From Mesorhizobium sp. ORS 3428 (GTDB lineage Bacteria > Pseudomonadota > Alphaproteobacteria > Rhizobiales > Rhizobiaceae): a stretch of 11,956 bases of DNA. Under the pieces are notes generated by a model. That model did no database searches. It was not told the DNA's origin and saw nothing but the letters and a program-made list of their open reading frames with translations. The stretch covers positions 31,709-43,664 of the forward strand of contig NZ_MDFL01000115.1 in assembly GCF_001854785.1 (NCBI RefSeq), written 5' to 3'. Within the stretch, counting starts at the first letter, position 1; every line of letters starts with the position of its first letter. Positions 6,516 to 11,956 of the stretch are shown one piece after another. Made by a program: the position numbers and the translations under genes.

Positions 6516-7553
6516 ATGACCAGCGAAGCGCCGCCCTTCTGGTGGGAAAAGCCGGACTGGCGAGTGCTGGCGCTGTCGCCGGTCTCGGCCGCCTATGGGA
6601 TGGTGGCGGGCCGGCGCATGCGGCATGCGCCGCGCGAAAAGGTCGGGGCGCCGGTGCTCTGCGTCGGCAATTTCACCGTTGGCGGCAGCGGCAAGACCCC
6701 CGTCGCCATCGCGCTGGCGAAACAGGCAAAGCGCATGCAACTGAGGCCCGGCTTCCTGTCGCGCGGCCATGGCGGCTCCTTCGGCAAGCCGCATGTCGTC
6801 GATGCGCATCACGACGCCGCCAAGCATGTCGGCGACGAGCCGCTGCTTCTGGCCGAGCACGCGCCGGTGGCGGTGACGCCCAACCGCGCCGCCGGCGCGA
6901 AGCTGCTGCTGGAAGAGCATGGCTGCGACTTCCTGATCATGGATGACGGCTTCCAGTCGGCGCGCATCCATATCGACTACGCGCTGGTGGTGATCGACGC
7001 GCGCTTCGGCATCGGCAACGGTCGCGTCATTCCCGGCGGGCCGCTCCGTGCCAGGATCGTCGACCAGTTGGTCTTCACCAGCGCATTGTTGAAGATGGGC
7101 GAGGGGACCGCCGCCGATACCGTGGTGCGCCAGGCGGCGCGCGCTGGCCGGCCGATCTTTCTGGCGCATGTCAAGCCGACCAAACGGGCGCGGTTTGCCG
7201 GCGGCCGCTTCCTCGCCTTTGCCGGCATCGGCCATCCCGAGAAATTCTTCGAAACGGTGCGCGGCGCCGGCGGCGAGGTCGTAATGTCGCGCGCCTTCCC
7301 GGACCATCACTTCTACGCGGCGGATGAACTCGCCGACCTTGCAGCGCTCGCGCAGCGCGAGGGACTGCGCCTCGTCACCACTGCCAAGGACGCCGCCAGG
7401 CTCCGCCACGGCACGGCACCCTCGGGCTTCCTCGATCAGCTCGACGTGCTCGATATCGACGCGGTGTTCGAGCTCGACCATGTGCCGAAGCGCATCATCG
7501 ACGAGACGCTCGATGCGTGGCGGCTGCGCAAGATGCGGATGTCGTCATCTTAG
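6516..7553 (+). CDS. lpxK: Tetraacyldisaccharide 4'-kinase LpxK
   Basis: A 345-residue membrane-associated P-loop kinase. It phosphorylates the 4' position of the tetraacyl disaccharide 1-phosphate to make lipid IVA, the acceptor for WaaA. The Walker A motif GNFTVGGSGKTP is at 51-62, with K60 and T61. Further LpxK motifs are HVGDEPLLLA (104-113), DDGFQ (143-147), GNGRVIPGGPLR (167-178) and FPDHHFY in the C-terminal half. After DDGFQ the residue is S where many LpxK have H, which I believe is common in rhizobial forms. ATG 6516 is preferred because GGAG (6504-6507) lies 8 bases upstream and the MTSEAPPFWW start suits the family. The upstream TTG and ATG codons at 6471 and 6483 fall in the palindromic repeat. 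The last codons and the stop lie inside another repeat, giving a SerSerSer tail. Confidence 0.95.
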   Translation: MTSEAPPFWWEKPDWRVLALSPVSAAYGMVAGRRMRHAPREKVGAPVLCVGNFTVGGSGKTPVAIALAKQAKRMQLRPGFLSRGHGGSFGKPHVVDAHHDAAKHVGDEPLLLAEHAPVAVTPNRAAGAKLLLEEHGCDFLIMDDGFQSARIHIDYALVVIDARFGIGNGRVIPGGPLRARIVDQLVFTSALLKMGEGTAADTVVRQAARAGRPIFLAHVKPTKRARFAGGRFLAFAGIGHPEKFFETVRGAGGEVVMSRAFPDHHFYAADELADLAALAQREGLRLVTTAKDAARLRHGTAPSGFLDQLDVLDIDAVFELDHVPKRIIDETLDAWRLRKMRMSSS

Positions 7554-7694
7554 GGCGGAGCGACGCGAAGCGGAGCGCAGACGTCGGCTAAAAAGCACTG
7601 GGAATCAAGAGGTTACACAGACTGGCAGCGCTGCTGCGAGGTCGCGGTATGGATCCCAGGATCTCCGCGACGGAGCTTCGCCCTAGGATGACGA
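7542..7694. repeat. Composite inverted-repeat element overlapping the lpxK stop
   Basis: The two ends of this 153-bp stretch are inverted copies: TCGTCATCTTAGGGCG at 7542-7557, and at 7679-7694 the reverse complement of TCGTCATCCTAGGGCG (15 of 16 identical). The left part continues as a purine-rich GGAGCGACGCGAAGCGGAGCG block. The right part holds GGATCCCAGGATC (7651-7663) and a small hairpin, CTCCG-CGA-CGGAG (7663-7675). GTCATCCTAGGGCG...GGATCC strings are familiar to me as dispersed elements of mesorhizobial genomes (recollection, not measured). The lpxK stop TAG (7551-7553) is inside the left end, and the right end stops 11 bases before the DUF2093 stop. No open frame or terminator-like T-run is seen. 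Confidence 0.6.
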
Positions 7695-7705
7695 AGTTGA
7701 GGCGT

Positions 7706-7939
7706 CTACCCCCGGCTTCTCAGCTCCGGATGCATTTCCACCTCGCGGCGCAGCGACGCGGCCGCGTTCGCATAGGGCTCCTGCCTGGCCACGCTCCAGT
7801 ATTTGAGCTCGTCCAGCGGAATGCTTTCGCCCGTGACGGCGCAGCGCACGAACGCGCCGGGGCTCGTCACCTGGAAGTCGCCATCGAGGTAGCGGATGCG
7901 CGCTTCCTTGCCGCCGGGGCCTTCAAAACGGTTCATCAT
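7706..7939 (-). CDS. DUF2093 domain-containing small protein
   Basis: A 77-residue protein (76 if the second ATG at 7936 is used) matching alphaproteobacterial family DUF2093. The core is ARIRYLDGDFQV, SPGAFVRCAVTGE and IPLDELKYWSVARQEPY, with a charged C-terminal helix. It looks cytosolic and has a single cysteine, so a zinc site is unlikely. Its function is unknown. As I recall, the family is commonly found next to lpxK in Rhizobiales, which suggests a link with the lipid A group even though here it lies on the opposite strand, convergent with lpxK. The ribosome site before either ATG is weak. It is divergent from the next gene. Confidence 0.87.
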   Translation of the reverse strand: MMNRFEGPGGKEARIRYLDGDFQVTSPGAFVRCAVTGESIPLDELKYWSVARQEPYANAAASLRREVEMHPELRSRG

Positions 7940-8053
7940 GAAATGGCGCTTAAGTTCATCGGGGGTTCAATCGCCACAAATCGTCGGCGAGGTCAAGCTT
8001 GACGCAATGCTCATGTAATATTGCTTGGCCGGCACATTGGTTCCGGAGCCGGC
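7940..8053. promoter_or_regulatory. Divergent intergenic region with a 12-bp palindrome
   Basis: This 114-bp gap must hold the start signals for DUF2093 (-) and the anchored protein (+). It contains the perfect palindrome GTCAAGCTTGAC at 7992-8003. TAATAT at 8016-8021 and TTGACG at 7999-8004 look like promoter boxes but are only 11 bases apart, so they do not form one normal sigma70 promoter together. TAATAT could act alone as a -10 for the (+) gene, with its start point about 25 bases before the ATG. Tentative. Confidence 0.3.
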
Positions 8054-8641
8054 ATGGATATCAACTCGACCCGCCTGACGTCGCTCCTGAAAGAGGCGCT
8101 CGCGCCGCTGCCGGTGCCGTCGTCCAAACCCGACCCGGCGACCGCCGCGCTGGTCAAGGCGCTGGTGCAGCCGCCGGCCCCTTCGACGGTGCAGTCTGCG
8201 CAACTCGCTGCGCAGACACTGAACGGCTCGTTGGGCACGCCGCCGGCTCAACCGTCCCAGCGCCTGTCCTCGGCCGAGATCGAGAGCGCCTACAGAGCCG
8301 TCATGGAAGCTGGCACCGATGGGGCCCAGGCAAGGGCTTCGAGAGGCAGGCAGCCAGCGGCGGATGCCGGCCAGCCTTCGCGAGCGCCGGCCCAGGCCCA
8401 GCCGGCCGCCGTCGACAATACGCCGAGGGTTGCGGCGACCCCGCCGCCGGCGACCTTTTCGCCGACCATTGCTTCGACAGTCCTGGTTGCAGCAAACGCC
8501 AACGCGCCGCAGCGTGGAGGCGCTCGCCCCGGCCATGCTCCGCGATCCGAGCCCGGCCACACACCGCTATGGATGGTATCGATCGTGACGGCCATCGTCT
8601 CGGCCGTGACCACCACGATCGTGCTGATGCTGCTTCGCTGA
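8054..8641 (+). CDS. Hypothetical Pro/Ala-rich protein with a C-terminal membrane anchor
   Basis: A 195-residue protein I do not recognise. Residues 1-70 are a moderately conserved-looking soluble segment (MDINSTRLTSLLKEALAPLP, then KPDPATAALVKALVQ). About 70-165 is low-complexity, rich in Ala, Pro, Gln and Arg, probably disordered. The last 25 residues, about 171-195, are one hydrophobic helix (LWMVSIVTAIVSAVTTTIVLMLL) ending in Arg. There is no signal peptide, so the likely topology is tail-anchored with the bulk in the cytoplasm. GGAG at 8045-8048 sits 5 bases before ATG 8054, which fixes the start over TTG 8021. It is divergent from DUF2093, and its stop is only 8 bases from the stop of the convergent LysR gene. 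The ribosome site and codon use support a real gene; no function is proposed. Confidence 0.75.
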   Translation: MDINSTRLTSLLKEALAPLPVPSSKPDPATAALVKALVQPPAPSTVQSAQLAAQTLNGSLGTPPAQPSQRLSSAEIESAYRAVMEAGTDGAQARASRGRQPAADAGQPSRAPAQAQPAAVDNTPRVAATPPPATFSPTIASTVLVAANANAPQRGGARPGHAPRSEPGHTPLWMVSIVTAIVSAVTTTIVLMLLR

Positions 8642-8649
8642 CCGGGGGC

Positions 8650-9576
8650 TCACACGTCTTCCTGCAGGAAGGCTTCCAGCTTCTCCGACGCCAGCCCCGC
8701 CTGCTCGGCGATTCGTCTCGCAAGGTCCGCCGCGGCCGCGCGTGGCCGCCCAACAGGCCGGTCGAGCCAGTAGGACACCGGATTGAGCGCGACCCGATCG
8801 TCGACGGCGACGATTCGTCCGGATTTGAGTTGGTCCTGCGTCAGCGGCGGCCGCGCCAGAGCGATGCCCAGCCCGTGCGCGGCCGCGTCGAGTACAAGAT
8901 TATAGTCCTCAAAGCGCCGGTCGTGCGGGCGCGGGCGGTAGTCGACATTCTGCGCCGCGAACCAGGTGCGCCAGCCGGACGCGTCCGAATCGTTGATCAG
9001 CGGGAATTTGAGCAGCCGCGCCGGGTCGCCTTTGCCGATCTCCTTCGCCAGCTCCGGCGAGGCGATCGGAAAGATCTGTTCCTCAAAAAGCTGCACCGAC
9101 ACGCGGCCCGGAATGCGGCCGCGCCCGCAGCGCACCGAAAGGTCGATGCCTTCATCGGCAAGGTCGGCCTGGCGGTGGTCGATATCGAGCACGATGCGGA
9201 GCCGGCTCGGGTTGTTTTCGAGCGCCGCCATGCGCGGCATCAGCCAGAGGCCGCTGACCGAGGGAATAGAAGCCAGCCGCACGACCGCGGTGCCGCGCGG
9301 CTCGACCCAGCGGTCGGAATTGAAAGAGATCAGCGCGAAGGCTTCGGTGGTCCTCAGATGCAGCCGGTTGCCTTCATTGGTCAGCTTCACGCCGCGCGCA
9401 TTGCGCTCGAACACTTTGAGCCCCAGCCAGTCCTCCAGCTTGGCGATCTGCCGGCTGACCGCGCCATGGGTGAGGTTGAGTTTTTCGGCCGCCGCCGAGA
9501 AGCTTCCGGTGCGCGCCGCCGCATCGAAGGCACGCAAGGTTTCGAGCGGCAGCATCTGGTTCGAGCTGTGATCCAT
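8650..9576 (-). CDS. LysR-family transcriptional regulator, GcvA-like
   Basis: A 308-residue LysR-type regulator. The N-terminal winged helix-turn-helix starts LPLETLRAFDAAARTGSFSA and continues AAEKLNLTHGAVSRQIAKLE, the usual GcvA-subgroup signature. A periplasmic-binding-protein-like effector domain follows (about 95-300), including LDAAAHGLGIALA. The start is either ATG 9576 or ATG 9555; the latter begins MLPLETLRAFD and gives 301 residues, closer to many GcvA relatives. Neither has a clear ribosome site. A perfect dyad is centred on the 9576 ATG. Upstream on this strand TTGACA (9612-9607) resembles a -35 box, but no good -10 follows. The gene is divergent from an EamA exporter 90 bp away, the normal layout for a regulator controlling its neighbour and itself. 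The effector is unknown. Confidence 0.92.
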   Translation of the reverse strand: MDHSSNQMLPLETLRAFDAAARTGSFSAAAEKLNLTHGAVSRQIAKLEDWLGLKVFERNARGVKLTNEGNRLHLRTTEAFALISFNSDRWVEPRGTAVVRLASIPSVSGLWLMPRMAALENNPSRLRIVLDIDHRQADLADEGIDLSVRCGRGRIPGRVSVQLFEEQIFPIASPELAKEIGKGDPARLLKFPLINDSDASGWRTWFAAQNVDYRPRPHDRRFEDYNLVLDAAAHGLGIALARPPLTQDQLKSGRIVAVDDRVALNPVSYWLDRPVGRPRAAAADLARRIAEQAGLASEKLEAFLQEDV

Positions 9577-9586
9577 GATCACAGCT
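9564..9586. promoter_or_regulatory. Perfect dyad (LysR-box candidate) centred on the LysR start codon
   Basis: AGCTGTGATC (9564-9573) and GATCACAGCT (9577-9586) are exact inverted copies around CAT (9574-9576), which is the regulator's ATG on the (-) strand. Inside is T9569-N11-A9581, symmetric about the same centre, the classical half-conserved LysR-binding pattern with dyad symmetry. The position, at the gene's own start and 80 bases before the exporter ATG, suits autorepression plus control of the exporter. Binding is inferred, not shown. Confidence 0.6.
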
Positions 9587-9666
9587 GACTCTCGAATTGG
9601 TCGTTTGTCAATCGGCCGGCAATGGCGTTCCCTGCTTTCATGACATTGAAAGGCGAGGATTCGGCA

Positions 9667-10560
9667 ATGAGCGCTTACACCGGCACGTTGAATGAGACAC
9701 AGCGCATGGACACCGCGGCGGCGGTCGCGGTCGCGATTACGGTGGCCGGCTGGGCCTCGGCCTTTCCGGCGATCCGCGCCGGCCTTGCCGCCTTCCAGCC
9801 GCTGGAACTCGGGGCGCTGCGCTTTGCCATCGCGGCCGTGCCGGCGGCGATCTTCCTTGCCGTCAAGCGCCCGGCGCTGCCAAGGGTCGACGAGTTGTGG
9901 CGCTTCGCCTTCGGCGGCGCCATCTTCGTCGCGCTTTACACCGCCATGCTCAATTTCGGCGAGTTGACCGTCTCGGCCGGCGCCGCCAGCTTCATCATCA
10001 ATGTCAGCCCGATCTTCACGGCAATCATGGCGATGGCTTTGCTCGGCGAGCGTTTCTCCGGCGTGGCCTGGGTCGGCACGGTGATCTCCTTCACCGGCAT
10101 CGGCATCATCGCGGTCGCCGACGGGCACGGCCTGCATTTCAACGCCGGCGCGCTGCTGGTGCTGGGGTCCGCGCTTTGCTCGGCCGTCAACACCATCGTC
10201 CAGAAGCCGCTCTTTGCCCGCCATCATCCGCTGACGATCGCCGCCTCCAACATGGTGCTCGGAGCACTCTGCCTGTCGCCCTTCCTGCCGGAAGCGTTTT
10301 CGCAGGCAGCGGTTGCCGATTCCGCCGGTCTCGGCGCCGTCATCTATCTCGGCATTGTGCCCTCGATGATCGCCTATGGTGCCTGGGCGACGGCGCTGTC
10401 GCGCCTGCCGGCCGCACGCGCCTCGAACTTCCTCTACCTGGTTTCGCCGACCTCCGCTTTGATCGGCTTCTTCTGGCTTGGTGAAGTGCCGTCGCTGCTC
10501 GGCATCCTCGGCGGCGCGCTGGCGCTCGGCGGCGTCATCGTGGTGAATTTGAAGCGGTAG
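9667..10560 (+). CDS. EamA-family (DMT superfamily) transporter
   Basis: A 297-residue inner-membrane protein with about ten hydrophobic segments in two repeated EamA halves (about 16-148 and 155-295), the RhaT/YdcZ-like drug/metabolite exporter fold. Recognisable elements are SAFPAIRAGL and LELGALRFAIAA at the end of helix 1 and in helix 2; SFIINVSPIFTAIMA followed by LGERFSG in the first half; and the matching SNFLYLVSPTSALIGFFWLGE in the second. ATG 9667 is preferred over ATG 9622 because GAGGA (9655-9659) lies 7 bases before it. It is divergent from a GcvA-like LysR regulator, the common pairing for amino-acid or metabolite exporters. The substrate is not predictable. A strong terminator starts 29 bases after the stop. 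Confidence 0.92.
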   Translation: MSAYTGTLNETQRMDTAAAVAVAITVAGWASAFPAIRAGLAAFQPLELGALRFAIAAVPAAIFLAVKRPALPRVDELWRFAFGGAIFVALYTAMLNFGELTVSAGAASFIINVSPIFTAIMAMALLGERFSGVAWVGTVISFTGIGIIAVADGHGLHFNAGALLVLGSALCSAVNTIVQKPLFARHHPLTIAASNMVLGALCLSPFLPEAFSQAAVADSAGLGAVIYLGIVPSMIAYGAWATALSRLPAARASNFLYLVSPTSALIGFFWLGEVPSLLGILGGALALGGVIVVNLKR

Positions 10561-10589
10561 ATCAGACGGTTGGGGCCGGTTCCTGACTC

Positions 10590-10622
10590 AAGAAAAGAGC
10601 CGCTTCGAGCGGCTCTTTTCTT
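10590..10622. terminator. Bidirectional rho-independent terminator between eamA and mutL
   Basis: A perfect 15-bp stem, AAGAAAAGAGCCGCT (10590-10604) and AGCGGCTCTTTTCTT (10608-10622), with loop TCG. The GC-rich core flanked by an A-tract and T-tract gives a terminator on both strands. It serves the EamA gene on (+) and can catch mutL transcripts on (-), which end at 10751. Confidence 0.9.
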
Positions 10623-10624
10623 GT

Positions 10625-10732
10625 CCCCCCACCCGGACCTTTGGTCCGACCTCCCCACAAGGGGGAGGTAGGGCGCCGAACTTTACCCTCCCCCTTGTGG
10701 GGAGGGTCGCTGCGAAGCAGCGGGGTGGGGGG
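10625..10732. repeat. Nested cruciform-like palindromic repeat
   Basis: A 108-bp element with outer arms CCCCCCACCC (10625-10634) and GGGTGGGGGG (10723-10732). Inside are four hairpins: GGACC-TTT-GGTCC (10635-10647); ACCTCCCC with GGGGAGGT (10649-10669); ACCCTCCCC with GGGGAGGGT (10685-10707); and CGCTGC-GAA-GCAGCG (10708-10722). The two CTCCCC/GGGGAG hairpins are near-copies of each other in inverted order. This type of CCCCACCCGGACC...CTCCCCACAAGGGGGAGG element is familiar to me as a dispersed repeat in Mesorhizobium and relatives; copy number is not measurable here. It lies just after mutL and the shared terminator and has no coding potential. Confidence 0.85.
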
Positions 10733-10750
10733 CTGCGCCCTGCTAGTTTC

Positions 10751-11956
10751 TCACCTTCGCCCGAACAGCCTTTCGATATCCGCGAGCTTCAGCTCGATAT
10801 AGGTCGGACGGCCATGGTTGCAGGTGCCGGATCCCGGCGTCGCCTCCATCTGGCGCAGCAGCGCGTTCATCTCCTCGGCCTTGAGCAGGCGGCCGGAGCG
10901 GACCGAGCCGTGGCAGGCCATGGTCGCCGCGATTTTGTTCAGCCGCTCCTTCAGCGTCTCGACCGTGTCGTTGTCGACGATCTCGTCGGCGAGGTCGCGC
11001 ACCAGCTGCTGCACGTTGGTTTCGCCGAGCATCGACGGCGTCTCGCGCACCGCCACCGCGCCAGGGCCGAAGCGCTCCAGGCCGAGGCCGAATTTGGCAA
11101 GGGTCTCGGAATGCGTTGCCAGCCGCTCGGCGTCCTCTTCCGGCAGATCGACGATCTCCGGCAGCAAGAGCATCTGCGACGGCACCGCGCGCGAACTGAG
11201 CGCGTTCTTCAGCGCCTCGTAGACCAGACGTTCATGCGCCGCGTGCTGGTCGACGATGATGAGCGAGTCCCTGGTCTGCGCGACGATGTAGTTCTCGTGC
11301 ACCTGCGCGCGCGCGGCGCCCAGCGCCATGCCGAGCAGCGCCTCGGCCGGCTCAGCCGTGCCCGCCCGCGTGTCGGCGCTGGCAAGCGGCCCGGTGTCGA
11401 AGGCGGCCTGCTCGCTCTCGGCGAAGCCGTTGCGTTGTGGCCGCGCTTCGTCCATGTCGAGCGGCCGATGCGGCGAACGCGCCAAATTCGAACCATGGTC
11501 GAAGCCGCTGAAGCCGGAGACGCGGTGGGCGGCCTCGTAGCTGCGGTGTCCATTGACGGGGCCAGGATGCGCGAAAGGCGCAGCACCCGGTCGGAAGGCC
11601 GCCATCATGCCGGCCGCGCCGGTGGTCGCGGCGCGGATGCCGGCGCCGGCAAGCGCTTCGCGGATGGCGCCGACGATCAGCCCGCGCACGAGGCCCGGAT
11701 CGCGGAAGCGCACATCGGCCTTGGCCGGGTGGACGTTGACGTCGACGGTGGCCGGATCGAGTGAAAGGAACAGCACCGTCACCGCATGGCGGTCGCGCGG
11801 CAGCACATCGGCGAAGGCGCCGCGGATCGCTCCGGCGATCAGCTTGTCGCGCACCGGCCTGCCATTGACATAGGCATATTGCTGCAGGGCGTTGGCGCGC
11901 GTGTAGGAGGGGATCGAGACGTGGCCGGCAAGATGCACGCCGTCGCGCACAGCATC
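10751..11956 (-). CDS. mutL: DNA mismatch repair protein MutL, C-terminal two-thirds (cut by window edge)
   Basis: 401 codons of MutL are visible, open through the right edge; the N-terminal GHL ATPase motifs lie outside. The transducer domain shows [13 protein letters not shown] and [14 protein letters not shown] Pro/Ala/His-rich linker of about 110 residues follows, then the dimerisation domain. This carries [12 protein letters not shown] (codons 11251 down to 11216), an exact DQHA(X)2E(X)4E metal-binding motif, plus ACHGSVRSG and CNHGRPT near the end. Family knowledge: MutL proteins with this set nick DNA themselves in organisms without MutH, steering strand removal after MutS recognition. 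QMLLLP shortly after the motif matches the position of the beta-clamp-binding segment in other MutLs. The stop is 19 bases past the cruciform-like repeat. The apparent truncation is only the window end. Confidence 0.96.
   Translation of the reverse strand, partial: DAVRDGVHLAGHVSIPSYTRANALQQYAYVNGRPVRDKLIAGAIRGAFADVLPRDRHAVTVLFLSLDPATVDVNVHPAKADVRFRDPGLVRGLIVGAIREALAGAGIRAATTGAAGMMAAFRPGAAPFAHPGPVNGHRSYEAAHRVSGFSGFDHGSNLARSPHRPLDMDEARPQRNGFAESEQAAFDTGPLASADTRAGTAEPAEALLGMALGAARAQVHENYIVAQTRDSLIIVDQHAAHERLVYEALKNALSSRAVPSQMLLLPEIVDLPEEDAERLATHSETLAKFGLGLERFGPGAVAVRETPSMLGETNVQQLVRDLADEIVDNDTVETLKERLNKIAATMACHGSVRSGRLLKAEEMNALLRQMEATPGSGTCNHGRPTYIELKLADIERLFGRR

Noticed and set aside
6438..7481. 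347-codon open frame on (-) opposite lpxK
   Set aside because: Shadow of lpxK, which carries the P-loop and DDGFQ motifs; the high GC removes stops from the antisense frame.
7999..8021. Promoter made of TTGACG and TAATAT before the anchored protein
   Set aside because: The spacer is 11 bases, far from the 16-18 needed, so the two boxes cannot belong to one standard promoter.
7999..9588. Long open frame on (+) over the anchored protein and antisense to LysR (529 codons)
   Set aside because: Arg/Gly/Ala-rich shadow of the real genes with no recognisable domain; the LysR motifs are on the (-) strand.
9577..10227. Upstream extension of the LysR frame to 525 codons, running antisense through the EamA gene
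   Set aside because: The extra part is charged low-complexity sequence typical of the antisense of a high-GC membrane-protein gene. The LysR domain begins at 9576 or 9555, and EamA on the other strand has clear family motifs and a ribosome site.
10625..10732. CRISPR-like array
   Set aside because: Only inverted, nested copies with no regular spacers and no cas genes nearby; it fits a palindromic dispersed repeat.
10697..11764. 355-codon open frame on (+) opposite mutL
   Set aside because: Starts inside the palindromic repeat and is Arg-rich without a domain; MutL motifs are unmistakable on the (-) strand.
10751..11956. Truncated or pseudogene mutL
   Set aside because: The frame is open to the window edge and all visible motifs are intact; the missing N-terminus is outside the window.

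Overview
The window reads as a chromosomal core segment of a high-GC alphaproteobacterium of the Rhizobiales, most likely Mesorhizobium or a close relative. Three things support this: the small alphaproteobacterial families DUF4170 and DUF2093 lie around the lipid A/Kdo genes; MutL carries the endonuclease motif DQHA(X)2E(X)4E; and three intergenic palindromic repeats match types I remember as dispersed in mesorhizobial genomes. The genus is an inference from memory, not from a search.

Layout. 9-1274 (+) is a FAD-dependent D-amino-acid dehydrogenase-like oxidoreductase. It meets a VOC/glyoxalase-fold protein (1275-1691, -) tail to tail with no gap. From 1886 to 7553 runs a long (+) cluster: pmbA (tldE), a CysQ-like phosphatase, a DUF4170 protein, a DUF374 acyltransferase, waaA (kdtA) and lpxK. 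The last four (DUF4170 to lpxK) form an outer-membrane assembly group. LpxK adds the 4'-phosphate to make lipid IVA, WaaA adds Kdo, and the DUF374 enzyme is a candidate late acyltransferase of LpxJ type. DUF4170 has no known function but sits inside this group. DUF2093 (7706-7939, -) follows lpxK and faces a Pro/Ala-rich, C-terminally membrane-anchored protein of unknown function (8054-8641, +). Next comes a divergent pair, a GcvA-like LysR regulator (8650-9576, -) and an EamA-family exporter (9667-10560, +). A bidirectional terminator and a large cruciform-like repeat separate these from the 3' part of mutL (10751-11956, -), which runs off the right edge.

The coding content is mostly ordinary housekeeping. 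The more interesting signals are between genes: a dyad plus a 21-bp tandem near-repeat before pmbA; a GGTCTAGACC palindrome before the lipid A group that resembles GntR/HutC-type operators; a hairpin repeat joining waaA and lpxK; a composite repeat that supplies the lpxK stop codon; a perfect 10+3+10 dyad whose three-base centre is the LysR start codon; and the nested inverted repeat before mutL. I see no convincing new defence, mobile or biosynthetic system. No stretch longer than 300 bases lacks a gene.
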